Shown in pieces: positions 25,872 through 35,060 of a DNA stretch of 64,000 nucleotides. Origin of the DNA: Gottfriedia sp049568075 (GTDB lineage Bacteria; Bacillota; Bacilli; Bacillales; Bacillaceae_G); the NCBI GenBank assembly GCA_049568075.1, contig CP144911.1; one strand, written 5' to 3'. The translations under genes and the position numbers were made by a program. Each line of letters starts with the position of its first letter. Position 1 is the stretch's first letter. The notes under the pieces were generated by a model. That model was not told where the DNA came from. It searched no databases and worked only from the letters and a program-made list of their open reading frames with translations.

Positions 25872-27794
25872 ATGCCTACTTCAATTAAAGCAACATTTTC
25901 ACGTGTACGATTCGTATTACTGGTTGCGTTAGTAGTTTGGCTAAAAACGTATATTGTTACTCTGTTTGGATTCGATTTAAAAATTGATACAGTCTTTCAA
26001 AATGTAATATTATTTATTAGCCCTTTGGCATCCTCATTATTCCTTGTAGGGATCGCAATTTTTTTCAAAGGGAAAAAACGGAATACGATCGCGCTATTGA
26101 TTAATTTCATTTTAACCTTGCTTTTATGTGGAAACGTTTTATTTTACGGATTCTTTAACGACTTCATAACATTACCAGTGCTGTTCCAAACTAGTAATAT
26201 GGGTGATTTAGGATCAAGTGTAAAAGAACTAGCAAGCTTTAAAATTCTATTTATGTTTATTGATATTCTTATCCTATATTTGATCTCAAAGAAATTTCCT
26301 AAATTTTCAAACACTGGTCGAGTACCTTCATTTATGAAGTCAACTTACTATTTAATAACGATTGCAATTGCAGTTTTAAACTTAGGTTTAGCTGAAATGG
26401 AAAGACCTGAATTACTTACTCGTTCGTTTGATCGTGAAATGCTAGTAAAAAATCTTGGATTATATGTTTACCAAGGTTATGATTTATCACTTCAAACAAA
26501 GACTTCAACACAAAAGGCCTTTGCAGATAGCAGTAAATTAACTGAAATTGAAAACTATGTAAATAGTAACGGCGCAAAAGCAAATGCAAAGCTTTTCGGT
26601 AAATATAAAGGTAAAAATGTTATTGTTATTTCTTTAGAATCAATGCAAAATTTCACAATTGGCGCAAAGGTTAATGGTAAAGAAATAACTCCATTTTTAA
26701 ATAAATACATTAAAGAAAGTTATTATTTTGATCACTTCTATCACCAAACTGGTCAAGGAAAAACATCTGATGCTGAGTTCATTATTGATAACTCTTTATA
26801 TCCATTAGATCGCGGTGCTGTCTATTTTACACATGCAAATAACGAATATATGGCTACTCCTGAAATTTTAAAAGATCAAGGCTACTATTCAGCTGTTTTC
26901 CATGCAAATAATAAAAGCTTCTGGAATCGAAATGTAATGTACCCTTCTTTAGGCTACGATCGCTACTTTAATGAAGTAGATTATAATATTACTGATGAAA
27001 ACTCTGTAAACTGGGGATTAAAGGATGAAGATTTCTTTAAACAATCACTTCCTCTTTTATCACAAGTGAAACAACCGTTTTATACTAGATTCTTAACTTT
27101 ATCAAACCACTATCCTTTCGTACTTGATCCACAAGATCAATACATTGATCAATATAATTCTGGTGACGAGACACTTGATCGTTATGTAACAACAGTACGA
27201 TATATGGATGAATCAATTAAACACTTTGTTGAAGGTCTGAAAAAATCAGGTCTATATGATAATACGATTCTTGTTATGTATGGTGATCATTATGGTATTT
27301 CTGAAAACCATAATCGTGCAATGGCTCAGTTCTTAGGTAAAGACGAAATTACTCCATATGACCATATGGATTTACAACGTACGCCATTTATTATTCATTT
27401 ACCTAAGCAAAAACAAGGTCAAACGATCTCAAAGGTTGCTGGTCAAATTGATGTAAAACCTACCATTCTTCATCTGTTAGGCGTTGATACAAAAACAGAT
27501 ATTGAATTTGGTAAAGATCTATTTAGCCCAGATTATTCGGAATTCATTGTTTTCCGTGATGGCAGCTTCGTTACAAGTAAATATTATTATGTAGCTGGCT
27601 CTAATGAATTTTATAATCGATTAACTGCTGAAAAAGTAGAAGTTCCTGATCAAGAAGCGAAACTACTAATTGATAAAGCCAAAAAAGAGCTAACACTTTC
27701 AGATAATATTGTTTACGGTGATTTATTCCGTTTCTACAGTGGCAACAAGCATAAAACAGGTACAATGCAAACAATAACTGACCCAAATCAGTAA
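25872..27794 (+). CDS. ltaS: lipoteichoic acid synthase (LtaS family)
   Basis: Polymerises glycerol phosphate from phosphatidylglycerol onto the glycolipid anchor outside the membrane. 640 residues from the ATG at 25872, which has AGGGGGA upstream; an in-frame start at 25848 lacks one. Five N-terminal membrane segments, a likely signal peptidase site after KAFA (about 217), then the sulfatase-type domain with the metal site ISLESMQN, catalytic Thr at about 298 (GQGKTSDAEF), and MYGDHYGI. Bacillus has several paralogs (LtaS, YfnI, YqgS, YvgJ); which one this is cannot be fixed. Confidence 0.88.
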   Translation: MPTSIKATFSRVRFVLLVALVVWLKTYIVTLFGFDLKIDTVFQNVILFISPLASSLFLVGIAIFFKGKKRNTIALLINFILTLLLCGNVLFYGFFNDFITLPVLFQTSNMGDLGSSVKELASFKILFMFIDILILYLISKKFPKFSNTGRVPSFMKSTYYLITIAIAVLNLGLAEMERPELLTRSFDREMLVKNLGLYVYQGYDLSLQTKTSTQKAFADSSKLTEIENYVNSNGAKANAKLFGKYKGKNVIVISLESMQNFTIGAKVNGKEITPFLNKYIKESYYFDHFYHQTGQGKTSDAEFIIDNSLYPLDRGAVYFTHANNEYMATPEILKDQGYYSAVFHANNKSFWNRNVMYPSLGYDRYFNEVDYNITDENSVNWGLKDEDFFKQSLPLLSQVKQPFYTRFLTLSNHYPFVLDPQDQYIDQYNSGDETLDRYVTTVRYMDESIKHFVEGLKKSGLYDNTILVMYGDHYGISENHNRAMAQFLGKDEITPYDHMDLQRTPFIIHLPKQKQGQTISKVAGQIDVKPTILHLLGVDTKTDIEFGKDLFSPDYSEFIVFRDGSFVTSKYYYVAGSNEFYNRLTAEKVEVPDQEAKLLIDKAKKELTLSDNIVYGDLFRFYSGNKHKTGTMQTITDPNQ

Positions 27795-27829
27795 AGTGTA
27801 CTTCAAAAGAACCTCACAGTCTAGTTATT

Positions 27830-27885
27830 AAATTTTTAGTTTGTCAACAGTCTGAATATGAAAATCAATTTTTTAGTATTTTATC
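27830..27885 (+). repeat. degenerate copy of the structured inverted-repeat element
   Basis: GTTTGTCAACAGTCTGAA followed three bases later by GAAAATCAATTTTTTAG repeats both ends of the element at 53.64-53.80 kb with the body deleted. It sits between ltaS and its terminator. Confidence 0.5.
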
Positions 27886-27894
27886 TATACACCG

Positions 27895-27925
27895 AGAGAT
27901 GCTTTTACAAGCATCTCTTTTTGTT
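27895..27925 (+). terminator. terminator downstream of ltaS
   Basis: Hairpin AGAGATGC-ttttaca-AGCATCTCT followed by TTTTTG, about 100 bases after the ltaS stop codon; the repeat element lies in the gap. Confidence 0.85.
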
Positions 27926-27980
27926 ATAATATGGTATTTATACATAGTTTTTTAATTAAAATATAGTGGGAGGATATTAA

Positions 27981-29132
27981 TTGTATAAAAACTCTAAGTT
28001 ATTATTTTGGACGATCGAACTACTATTATTATTCTTAGTCTTATTCGTTGGAACAAAAATATCATTCTTATTTCAACCAATTGCTATTTTAATTAGTACT
28101 TTATTTGCGCCAATACTTGTCTCAATCTTTCTATATTTCCTATTTGCACCAATAGTTGATTTTTTAGAGCGAAAAAAAGTGCCCCGCTCGATAGGCATTC
28201 TTCTTCTCTATCTCGGATTAATCCTAATTGCTGTAGTATCTATCATTAATTTATTCCCAACCTTAACTGAACAATTTAAAGATTTGGTAAATAATATGCC
28301 AACAATTGTAAATGAAGCAACAAATAAGATTGGCCTATTAGAGAAATGGTTAGGAAGTCAAAATTACGTTGAAATTAAAGATTTAGAAAAGAAAGTTGCA
28401 GACTATGCCCTAGTATTTATCGGTGGCATAACTGGTGGAATTGGTGCATTTTTCAATATTTTAAGTAATGTAACGTTAATCATATTAACAGTTCCATTTA
28501 TACTGTTTTATATGTTTAAAGATGGTCATAAATTTCCAGCTGCGATGTCTCGTTTTTTACCACAAAGCTTAAGGAATGAAGCAATTCATATTGCAAATGA
28601 AACAAGCGAAACATTGGCTTCTTACATTCAAGGTCAAACGATTGTTTGTATTTTTGTTGGAATTGGAACATTTATTGGATATAGTATTATCGGCATACCT
28701 AATGCCTTAATTTTAGCGTTAGTAGCTGCTATTACAAATATTATCCCTTACTTTGGCCCGTTTATTGGTGGAGCTCCTGCAGTGATCGTTGCTTTTCTAA
28801 TTTCTCCTAAATTAGCTTTATTCGTTGTACTGATCATTTTAATTGTTCAACAAATTGATTCCAACTTAATCTCACCATATATCATGGGGAAAAAGTTAAA
28901 TATTCATCCTTTAACGATTATTCTATTATTATTATTCGCTGGTAACTTTGCAGGTGTACTTGGTATGGTTTTAGCTGTGCCAACATACGCAATATGTAAA
29001 GTAGTGATTGTTAATATAACTAGAATCATCAATTTAAGGAAAAAAGCGAAATTCGCGGATAAGATTATTGATGACGATATTGAAACAAATATCGAAATAA
29101 ACATTAACAACGATAACGAGCCAAAAGAATAA
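27981..29132 (+). CDS. AI-2E family transporter (YdbI-like permease)
   Basis: 383 residues starting at TTG with GGGAGG eight bases upstream. It has the PerM/AI-2E arrangement: N-terminal membrane pair, a soluble segment (about 85-140), then five or more membrane segments with the family signature VAAITNIIPYFGPFIGG (about 250) and a Glu/Asn-rich tail. Members export small molecules or act as Na+/H+ antiporters; no evidence here favours a substrate. Confidence 0.8.
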   Translation: MYKNSKLLFWTIELLLLFLVLFVGTKISFLFQPIAILISTLFAPILVSIFLYFLFAPIVDFLERKKVPRSIGILLLYLGLILIAVVSIINLFPTLTEQFKDLVNNMPTIVNEATNKIGLLEKWLGSQNYVEIKDLEKKVADYALVFIGGITGGIGAFFNILSNVTLIILTVPFILFYMFKDGHKFPAAMSRFLPQSLRNEAIHIANETSETLASYIQGQTIVCIFVGIGTFIGYSIIGIPNALILALVAAITNIIPYFGPFIGGAPAVIVAFLISPKLALFVVLIILIVQQIDSNLISPYIMGKKLNIHPLTIILLLLFAGNFAGVLGMVLAVPTYAICKVVIVNITRIINLRKKAKFADKIIDDDIETNIEININNDNEPKE

Positions 29133-29200
29133 ATAAGAGCAAGAATAATGAAGCTGGAGTGATATTCACTCTTAACACTTCCTTTATTCCTGCTCTTTCT
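29133..29200. terminator. convergent terminator region permease/ogt
   Basis: Imperfect inverted repeat: AAGAGCA near 29135 pairs with TGCTCTT near 29190, with further pairing inside (AATGAAG with CTTCCTTTATT). T runs follow on the plus strand and A-rich DNA on the other. Confidence 0.55.
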
Positions 29201-29202
29201 TT

Positions 29203-29685
29203 TTACAATTTAAACGTCTCTCTTCCCTGCTCTCTATTTAAGAGCCATTCTTTCCTCCACAGTCCACCAGCATAGCCTGTTAGCTTACCATTTGACCCAA
29301 TAATGCGATGGCATGGAACGATGATACTTAATGGATTTCTTGCATTTGCATTCGCAACAGCTCTTACTGCCTTCGGGTTCCCTATACGATTAGCAATATC
29401 TGCATATGAAGCAGTTTCTCCATATTTAATTTTAACTAATTCCCGCCACACACTTTCTTGAAAAGGAGTTCCTTTTGCAATTGACTGAATACTAAATTCC
29501 TTCCTAAATCCACTGAAATATTCAATCAATTCATTTCCTGCATTCTTCAAAGAAGGTGGCACTATTTTTTGAATTTCGTCATTCTCTTCTTTGACAAAAT
29601 CAATAAATGCTACTCCTTTTTCATTTCCAACGATCCTTAATGCACCTAACGGAGTGTCTATAAAAGCTGTATCTAATTGATTCAT
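29203..29685 (-). CDS. ogt: methylated-DNA--protein-cysteine methyltransferase
   Basis: Suicide DNA-repair protein that takes the methyl group from O6-methylguanine. 160 residues. The acceptor cysteine is in IVPCHRIIG, preceded by the helix-turn-helix with GNPKAVRAVANANARNPLS and followed by LTGYAGGLWRKEWLL. The gene is 16 bases downstream of a GNAT gene and probably cotranscribed with it and with a DinB-fold gene. Confidence 0.93.
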   Translation of the reverse strand: MNQLDTAFIDTPLGALRIVGNEKGVAFIDFVKEENDEIQKIVPPSLKNAGNELIEYFSGFRKEFSIQSIAKGTPFQESVWRELVKIKYGETASYADIANRIGNPKAVRAVANANARNPLSIIVPCHRIIGSNGKLTGYAGGLWRKEWLLNREQGRETFKL

Positions 29686-29701
29686 ATATCATTCTCCTAG
29701 A

Positions 29702-30178
29702 TTATTTATCTAAATTTGGAAAATACTCCATAGCTTCAATACATTGATTATAACCGTTTCGCTTATAAAAATTAACACCTTGTTCGCTTGGCCAAACAAT
29801 AACAAATTCGAAGTTCATTTCGCCTACCCATTTATTAACTTGGGAGATTAATTTTCCTCCAATCCTCTTCTCTCGATAATCCTTTAATGTATATACATTC
29901 GTCATGAAAGCAAAAGGTTTAGTCACTCTACCAGGTCGAGGTACTTTTTGAATAAGTTCAATATAAATATGGGAAACAATTGTACCTTCTATTTCAGCAA
30001 CCCATATGTACCATTGTTTACTGTTTATTGCATTTAGTAAGAAATCACGACATTCACTGTAAAAGTCATTGTATTCGCTCTCTTTAATTCTGCCCGTCTC
30101 ATAATCTTCTAAAGTAAAGTCCCATCTCATCTTAATTAATTGATCTATATCTTTTATATCTGCCAACCTCAAATTCAT
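29702..30178 (-). CDS. GNAT family N-acetyltransferase
   Basis: 158 residues, complete GNAT fold: MNLRLADIKDIDQLIKMRW at the N terminus, YIWVAEIEGTIVSHIYIELI in the middle, acetyl-CoA loop YREKRIGGKLIS, and VIVWPSEQGVNFYKRNGY near the end. Substrate unknown. It lies 11 bases from the DinB-like gene upstream and 16 from ogt downstream. Confidence 0.8.
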   Translation of the reverse strand: MNLRLADIKDIDQLIKMRWDFTLEDYETGRIKESEYNDFYSECRDFLLNAINSKQWYIWVAEIEGTIVSHIYIELIQKVPRPGRVTKPFAFMTNVYTLKDYREKRIGGKLISQVNKWVGEMNFEFVIVWPSEQGVNFYKRNGYNQCIEAMEYFPNLDK

Positions 30179-30189
30179 TTTATCCCACC

Positions 30190-30690
30190 TTAATCCTCAG
30201 TACCTAAAACATCGGTATTAGGTGGAATATAACCCATCTGTCGAGCCATCGCGACAATTTGTCCTTTATGATGATATTCATGTGTGATCGTATGTACTAG
30301 CAATTTCATCGGTGTGATAGATATTTCTTCATTATGCTCTCTCCATGGAATCTTTCTAACAATTAATTTATTCAATCGGTCAACTGTCATATCCAATAAT
30401 TCACTCACGAATAAATCAGCTTGATCAAATCTTGATTTAATATCATCAAGACTAAGATTTACAACGTTTTCCTTCGGCGTAATTGGCTTTTTCGTTTTCA
30501 ATAATATAAAAGATCCAATCCATGCAATATAACATTCTGCCATATGTAGTAAAGTTTCTCTAACACTTTTGAAACCAAACCCGTCTAATTTACGAGTAAA
30601 ATCCTCTGGCTTTAATTCACCACAAAAATTTAACAATGCCTCACGATTTTCTTTTACCCATTGATATTCCTTCAGATTCACTACAGTCAC
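30190..30690 (-). CDS. DinB family protein (putative metal-dependent hydrolase fold)
   Basis: 166 residues, four-helix DinB/YfiT-like bundle. The likely metal histidines are in ETLLHMAECYIAW and LVHTITHEYHHKGQI, three His in the standard places. Members include thiol transferases and proteins of unknown role. First gene of a three-gene cluster with GNAT and ogt; an AGGTGA site precedes the ATG. A damage-response link is inferred only from ogt. Confidence 0.8.
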   Translation of the reverse strand: MTVVNLKEYQWVKENREALLNFCGELKPEDFTRKLDGFGFKSVRETLLHMAECYIAWIGSFILLKTKKPITPKENVVNLSLDDIKSRFDQADLFVSELLDMTVDRLNKLIVRKIPWREHNEEISITPMKLLVHTITHEYHHKGQIVAMARQMGYIPPNTDVLGTED

Positions 30691-30755
30691 CTCTTACAAT
30701 TTTGATTAATTAAGCTATTCTACTAAGAGGTAAAAATTACCTTTAAGTAAAAAAA

Positions 30756-30787
30756 TAAAGGCCTGTATATACCTACAGACCCTTTTG
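30756..30787 (-). terminator. terminator after the TauE-type gene
   Basis: Minus strand AAAGGGTCTGTA-ggtata-TACAGGCCTTT followed by a T-rich run, with the G-U and one mismatch tolerated, starting at the stop codon. Confidence 0.7.
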
Positions 30788-30788
30788 T

Positions 30789-31538
30789 TTATACAAATAA
30801 CTTTAAACTTACTTGAACAATTAATAAAACAGAAACTGAAATTAATAGAATTCTGGCTAGCTTCATTGGAACAAATTCAGCAAATCTTAACCCTACTTGA
30901 TTACCAACAATTGAAGCAGCAGCCATCGTCACAGCAATTTTCCATTGGAAGTGCCCTGTCATATAAAATATGATAAATGCTGATAAACAACTCCCAAAAT
31001 TTAATACTCTAGCCAACTGAACTGCATTAACATAAGTAAATCCTTTTTTAATAAAATACAAGATTGCAAATGTTGAAGAACCTGGACCGAAGCCCCCGTC
31101 ATAAACACCAATCCCCGTTAAGATACCCCTATCTAACAATGTTTGCTTTTCAACACCACTTTTATTCGTAGTTTCATAGTTCCACTTTTTACTTGCAAAC
31201 GTTAACCATAACGAACCAGTTAATAAAACTAATGCCACGATATTCATTACATGTTCATCTAACATACTCGTTACAAATGCACCAATTCCCCCACCAATAA
31301 ACGAAACGAATATAAATTGAAAAATGACTGAGGTCTTAAAATCTTTCTTTTTAATTGTATAAAGGATACTACTAAACGACCCCAAACCTGAAGCAAACTT
31401 ATTTGTGGCAATACCCGTTTGAATAGGAATGCCAAGAAAAATCATCATCGGGAGTGTAATTAATCCTCCACCACCTGCTAATGTTCCAACTACTGCTGCA
31501 CCGATTCCTAAAATAAAAAGTAATAATAGTGAGTCCAT
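30789..31538 (-). CDS. TauE/SafE family membrane permease
   Basis: 249 residues from the ATG at 31538, chosen because GGGAGATAGG lies just upstream; the open frame extends to 31742 but that part has no family resemblance. Seven to eight hydrophobic segments; N-terminal repeat GIGAAVVGTLAGGGGLITLPMM is the family hallmark and GVYDGGFGPGSSTFAIL is the second repeat. Family members export sulfite, sulfonates or other organic anions; the substrate is unknown. Confidence 0.85.
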   Translation of the reverse strand: MDSLLLLFILGIGAAVVGTLAGGGGLITLPMMIFLGIPIQTGIATNKFASGLGSFSSILYTIKKKDFKTSVIFQFIFVSFIGGGIGAFVTSMLDEHVMNIVALVLLTGSLWLTFASKKWNYETTNKSGVEKQTLLDRGILTGIGVYDGGFGPGSSTFAILYFIKKGFTYVNAVQLARVLNFGSCLSAFIIFYMTGHFQWKIAVTMAAASIVGNQVGLRFAEFVPMKLARILLISVSVLLIVQVSLKLFV

Positions 31539-31680
31539 TTTCCTATCTCCCTTTTTCGCGTCTATCCTTACTATACACAAAATATTCGAAAAAAGGGAAA
31601 CTAAAGACCTTATTAGATGTGGATGATTATGGAATAGCAGGACTAAGGGGAGAAATTTTAGGAATGGCGGGACTTTTGGT

Positions 31681-31772
31681 GCAATAAACGACGTACTGCA
31701 ATTAAAATTCGAGAATCGCAAATAAAAATGGCAAAACTGCAATTAAAATCCCAAAAACTGCAATTAAATCAG
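31681..31772 (-). repeat. array of the 20-bp TTTTAATTGC repeat (inverted orientation)
   Basis: GCAATAAACG, GCAATTAAAATTC, GCAAATAAAAATGG, GCAATTAAAATCCC and GCAATTAAATCAG begin at 31681, 31698, 31718, 31739 and 31760, so spacing is 17, 20, 21 and 21. The core is the reverse complement of the array at 62951-63080. Confidence 0.75.
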
Positions 31773-31974
31773 AAATATACCTATAGTGGTACAGGTATTA
31801 ATACGTACTAATTGTGCTAAAGTAGCTTATTTAAACTGTTATAATAGCAAAATTGCTCTATGTTTTCTCTAGTCGGATAATAAACGAAAAAAATTTGCTA
31901 ATTTACTATAATGAGTAGCAGTAAAATCCCTCTCAAATGAATAACACTGACGAGATACCCCCACTTCAACATAA

Positions 31975-32020
31975 AAAGGGCTTGCCCCCGTCAAGTAACC
32001 TGACATATGGACAGCCCTCT
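31975..32020 (-). terminator. terminator after glsA
   Basis: Minus strand AGGGCTGTCC...GGGGGCAAGCCCT with an inner GTCA/TGAC stem, followed by TTTTTATG. It begins just after the glsA stop codon. Confidence 0.8.
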
Positions 32021-32023
32021 TTA

Positions 32024-32980
32024 TTAAAAAATACTCAAATTATATCGTGAAGCCAGTAACTCAAATAATTTTATACCGGCTATACTATTTCCTTTTTCAT
32101 CAAGTGACGGTCCATAAACACCAATTCCAAATCGGCGAGGCACCGCACCCATAACACCGCCAGAAACACCACTTTTAGCAGGAATTCCAACTTTAATCGC
32201 AAATTCACCCGATGCATTATACATCCCACAAGTAACCATAAAAGTGTTACAAATCTTTGCTATTTTTTCAGGTATAAGCTGCGTTTTAGAAATAGGATCC
32301 CAACCATCAAGCGCGAAAATAAGTCCAATTCTCGCCATTTCTAAACAGTTTACTTCGATTGAACATTGTTTTGTATATAAATCTAATAGCAATTCAACAT
32401 CTTCAGTAATAATTCCATGCTCTTTCATAAAGTAACAAAGCGATCTGTTCAAGTGCGCTGTTTCAAATTCAGATATAGCAACTTCTTTCGAATAAGAAAG
32501 CTCTTTATTATCTGTTAAAACCCTCATAAAGTTCAAAAGTCGTTGAAAGCGATCTTTTATACTATGACCTTTAATCATACTTGTAACTGCCAAAGCCCCC
32601 GCATTAATCATTGGATTTAACGGCTTTCCAGCAGACCTAACTTCTAATTTTGCAATTGAGTTAAACGGATCACCAGTAGGCTCCATCCCTACTCGCTCAA
32701 ATACGTAATCTTCTCCACGATCCATTAAAACTAAAGCTAGCGAAATTACCTTCGAAATACTTTGCAAAGTAAAACGAATGCTCGTATTACCAGCTTCAAA
32801 ATGTCGTCCATCAGGCAAAAACACAGCCAACGATAAATCCTTTTTATTTGCCTTTGCAAGGGCAGGAATATAATTGGCTACTTTTCCATACTGAATAAAC
32901 TCCTTTGCCTCTTCAATAAGGACTTTCAATTCCTCCATATTGTGAACTTCTTTTTCCTCTCGAAATCCATTCTGCGTCAT
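32024..32980 (-). CDS. glsA: glutaminase
   Basis: Hydrolyses glutamine to glutamate and ammonia. 318 residues of the serine beta-lactamase-like fold. The catalytic S-x-x-K is in LQSISKVISLALVL (about 90), with GDPFNSIAKLE, KPLNPMINAGALA (Asn ligand), and GIPAKSGVSGG (C-terminal loop) present. The ATG at 32980 has AGGTGA eight bases before it; an internal ATG 14 codons later is possible. No transporter or gln gene is adjacent. Confidence 0.93.
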   Translation of the reverse strand: MTQNGFREEKEVHNMEELKVLIEEAKEFIQYGKVANYIPALAKANKKDLSLAVFLPDGRHFEAGNTSIRFTLQSISKVISLALVLMDRGEDYVFERVGMEPTGDPFNSIAKLEVRSAGKPLNPMINAGALAVTSMIKGHSIKDRFQRLLNFMRVLTDNKELSYSKEVAISEFETAHLNRSLCYFMKEHGIITEDVELLLDLYTKQCSIEVNCLEMARIGLIFALDGWDPISKTQLIPEKIAKICNTFMVTCGMYNASGEFAIKVGIPAKSGVSGGVMGAVPRRFGIGVYGPSLDEKGNSIAGIKLFELLASRYNLSIF

Positions 32981-33085
32981 AATATCACCTGTTCATTTCA
33001 TTATTAAGAGAAAAGACATTCTCAAAATCACTTTATATGAGTATGCCTACAACAATTAAATCCCTACCTATTCTTTACGTTTTTC

Positions 33086-34780
33086 TTATCTACTTCTCCT
33101 ACCAGACCTGCCCTCATTTCTTGATTTCCCTGTACTTCTTGAATTTCCCGTATTTCCTGTTCTTTCCGCTCTACCTGCATTTCTTGATCTATCTGCTCTG
33201 CTTGCATTTCCCGTTCTCTCTGCTCTGCCTGCATTTCCTGTTCTTTCTACTCTACCGGCATTTCCAGTTCTTTCTGCTCTGCCTGCATTACCCGTTCTTT
33301 CTGCTCTGCCTGCATTTCCTAATCTATCCGTTCTGCCTGCATTTCCTGATTTATCCGCTCTGCCTGCATTTCCTGATTTATCCGCTCTGCCTGCATTACC
33401 CGTTCTTTCTGCTCTGCCTACATTACCCGTTCTTTCTGCTCTGCCTGCATTACCCGTTCTTTCTGCTCTGCCTGCATTACCCGTTCTTTCTGCTCTGCCT
33501 GCATTACCCGTTCTTTCTGCTCTGCCTGCATTACCTGTTCTTTCTGCTCTGCCTGCATTACCCGTTCTTTCTGCTCTGCCTGCATTACCTGTTCTTTCCG
33601 CTCTACCTGCATTTCTCGATCTTTCTGTTCTGCCTGCATTTTCTGTTCGATCCGCTCTGCCTGAACTTTCTCCTCTTTCCATTTCTATTCTCTTAATTGA
33701 AAGATTAAGCTCTTTTTCAATTACTCTCATATCTTGAAAATCTTTTGGAGTAGCAAATGTTATCGCAATACCAGTATCTCCTGCACGTCCTGTTCTTCCA
33801 ATTCGATGTACATAGCTTTCTGTATCCAATGGTATATCGTAGTTGAATACGTGAGTAACACCTTCGACATCAATTCCTCTAGCTGCTACATCTGTTGCTA
33901 CAAGATATTGTATTTTAGCTTCGCGGAACATTTTCATAACTTTTTCGCGCTTGCCTTGGGTTAAATCTCCGTGTAGTTCTTCAGATAAAAGACCTTTTCC
34001 TTTTAGCTGTTCATTTAATTTATTAGCTCTTCTTTTTGTTCTGCAAAAAATAATTGCTAGAAACGGCTCTGCTTCTTTGATTTGATTCAATAATGCATTA
34101 AATTTACCGCGATCTGTTGTTTCAATAATTAATTGTTCAATTTCATCTAGTGTAATTCTTTTAGCTTTTACTTTAATAATTTCTGGCTTTTTCATGTAAC
34201 GCTTTGCAAGTGATTGGATTTGATCTGGCATTGTAGCAGAAAATAATAAGGTTTGTCTCGACACAGGAGTTTGATTGATAATATCTTCAACCTCGTGTAA
34301 AAATCCAATATGTAACATTTGGTCTGCTTCATCGAGCACTAGGAAATCAACTTTATCTAATTTTATTGTTCCTCGTCTTAAATGGTCTAAAAGTCTACCA
34401 GGTGTTGCAATGATTAAATGGGCACCACTTTTTAGTTTACGAGCTTGTTGTTCAACATCTTGTCCGCCGTACACAGCAAGTACTCCAAAATCTTCACTAA
34501 CAATCCTTTTAGCTTCAGCAGTAATTTGAAGGGCCAACTCTCTTGTTGGAGCAACGACTAAAGCTTGTGTATGTGGTAATTCTAAATTAATTCTTTCTAG
34601 GATTGGAAATAAGAACGCAAATGTTTTACCAGTTCCTGTTTGCGCCTGTCCTATTAAATCCTTACCTTCAAATACAATGGGAATTGCCTTCTCTTGAATC
34701 GGAGTAGGCTCTGTTATCCCTAATTCAGTTAAATACTCAGTTAATTCCTCACTTAAACCTAAACTAGAAAATTTATTCAT
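33086..34780 (-). CDS. DEAD-box RNA helicase with nonapeptide-repeat tail
   Basis: 564 residues. The helicase core (about 1-370) is complete: Q motif near PTPIQEKAIP, Walker A AQTGTGKT, PTRELALQ, TPGRLLD, VLDEADQM, SAT, and HRIGRTGRAG. This is the CshA/CshB type, which unwinds mRNA and ribosome-assembly intermediates at low temperature. The remaining about 195 residues are roughly 18 copies of N-A-G-R-(A/T)-(E/D)-(R/K)-(T/S)-G, then an Arg/Ser-rich end. The tail replaces the usual RGG or basic C-terminus and is probably disordered and RNA-binding. Confidence 0.9.
   Translation of the reverse strand: MNKFSSLGLSEELTEYLTELGITEPTPIQEKAIPIVFEGKDLIGQAQTGTGKTFAFLFPILERINLELPHTQALVVAPTRELALQITAEAKRIVSEDFGVLAVYGGQDVEQQARKLKSGAHLIIATPGRLLDHLRRGTIKLDKVDFLVLDEADQMLHIGFLHEVEDIINQTPVSRQTLLFSATMPDQIQSLAKRYMKKPEIIKVKAKRITLDEIEQLIIETTDRGKFNALLNQIKEAEPFLAIIFCRTKRRANKLNEQLKGKGLLSEELHGDLTQGKREKVMKMFREAKIQYLVATDVAARGIDVEGVTHVFNYDIPLDTESYVHRIGRTGRAGDTGIAITFATPKDFQDMRVIEKELNLSIKRIEMERGESSGRADRTENAGRTERSRNAGRAERTGNAGRAERTGNAGRAERTGNAGRAERTGNAGRAERTGNAGRAERTGNAGRAERTGNVGRAERTGNAGRADKSGNAGRADKSGNAGRTDRLGNAGRAERTGNAGRAERTGNAGRVERTGNAGRAERTGNASRADRSRNAGRAERTGNTGNSRSTGKSRNEGRSGRRSR
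33130..33650 (-). repeat. 27-bp coding minisatellite in the helicase gene
   Basis: About 18 tandem units of 27 bp each encode the nonapeptide tail. Units in the middle are almost identical at the DNA level; edge units have diverged, as expected from slippage or unequal exchange. The period is a multiple of three, so copy-number change keeps the frame. Confidence 0.9.
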
Positions 34781-35017
34781 TAATTTTACCTTACTTTCTA
34801 TTTTCTTTCATTATAAATAATAATGGTTGTTTCATATATTTACTCAAAAAACGACTAATTCATTGTATCACAACGTTTATTAATCTTTTTAAAATTATTC
34901 TTTTTTAATTGTGTAAGTATAATCGATTAGATTTCTTCTGCATCAAGTTATTTTTCACAATTCCTTAGTAAAATAATCAAGAGTTTAATGATATATTAAA
35001 TTTAAGATCAAGGAAAA
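34781..35017. other. intergenic region upstream of the helicase gene
   Basis: About 240 bases of AT-rich DNA between the helicase start and the terminator of the subtilase gene. No ORF or repeat was recognised; the helicase promoter and any cold-shock leader must be here. Confidence 0.4.
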
Positions 35018-35046
35018 AAACGGTAACCCTCGATAGGTTACCGTTT
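35018..35046 (-). terminator. terminator after the dockerin subtilase
   Basis: Minus strand AAACGGTAACC-tatcgag-GGTTACCGTTT followed by TTTTTCC, 14 bases after the stop codon. Confidence 0.9.
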
Positions 35047-35060
35047 GACTAGTTATTGCC

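Larger units (their letters stand above)
31539..32023. other. intergenic region between glsA and the TauE-type gene
   Basis: 485 bases without a supported gene. It holds a 20-bp repeat array at 31681-31772 and the glsA terminator at its right end. A stretch near 31560-31690 is open on the minus strand but lacks coding character. Confidence 0.6.

Noticed and set aside
30789..31742. Long N-terminal extension of the TauE-type permease
   Set aside because: Residues upstream of 31538 show no family resemblance and run through the 20-bp repeat array; a good ribosome binding site precedes 31538.
33037..33696. 219-codon open frame on the plus strand opposite the helicase tail
   Set aside because: It is the antisense image of the 27-bp repeat array; the product is a Leu/Phe/His/Pro low-complexity repeat and the helicase frame on the other strand is clearly real.
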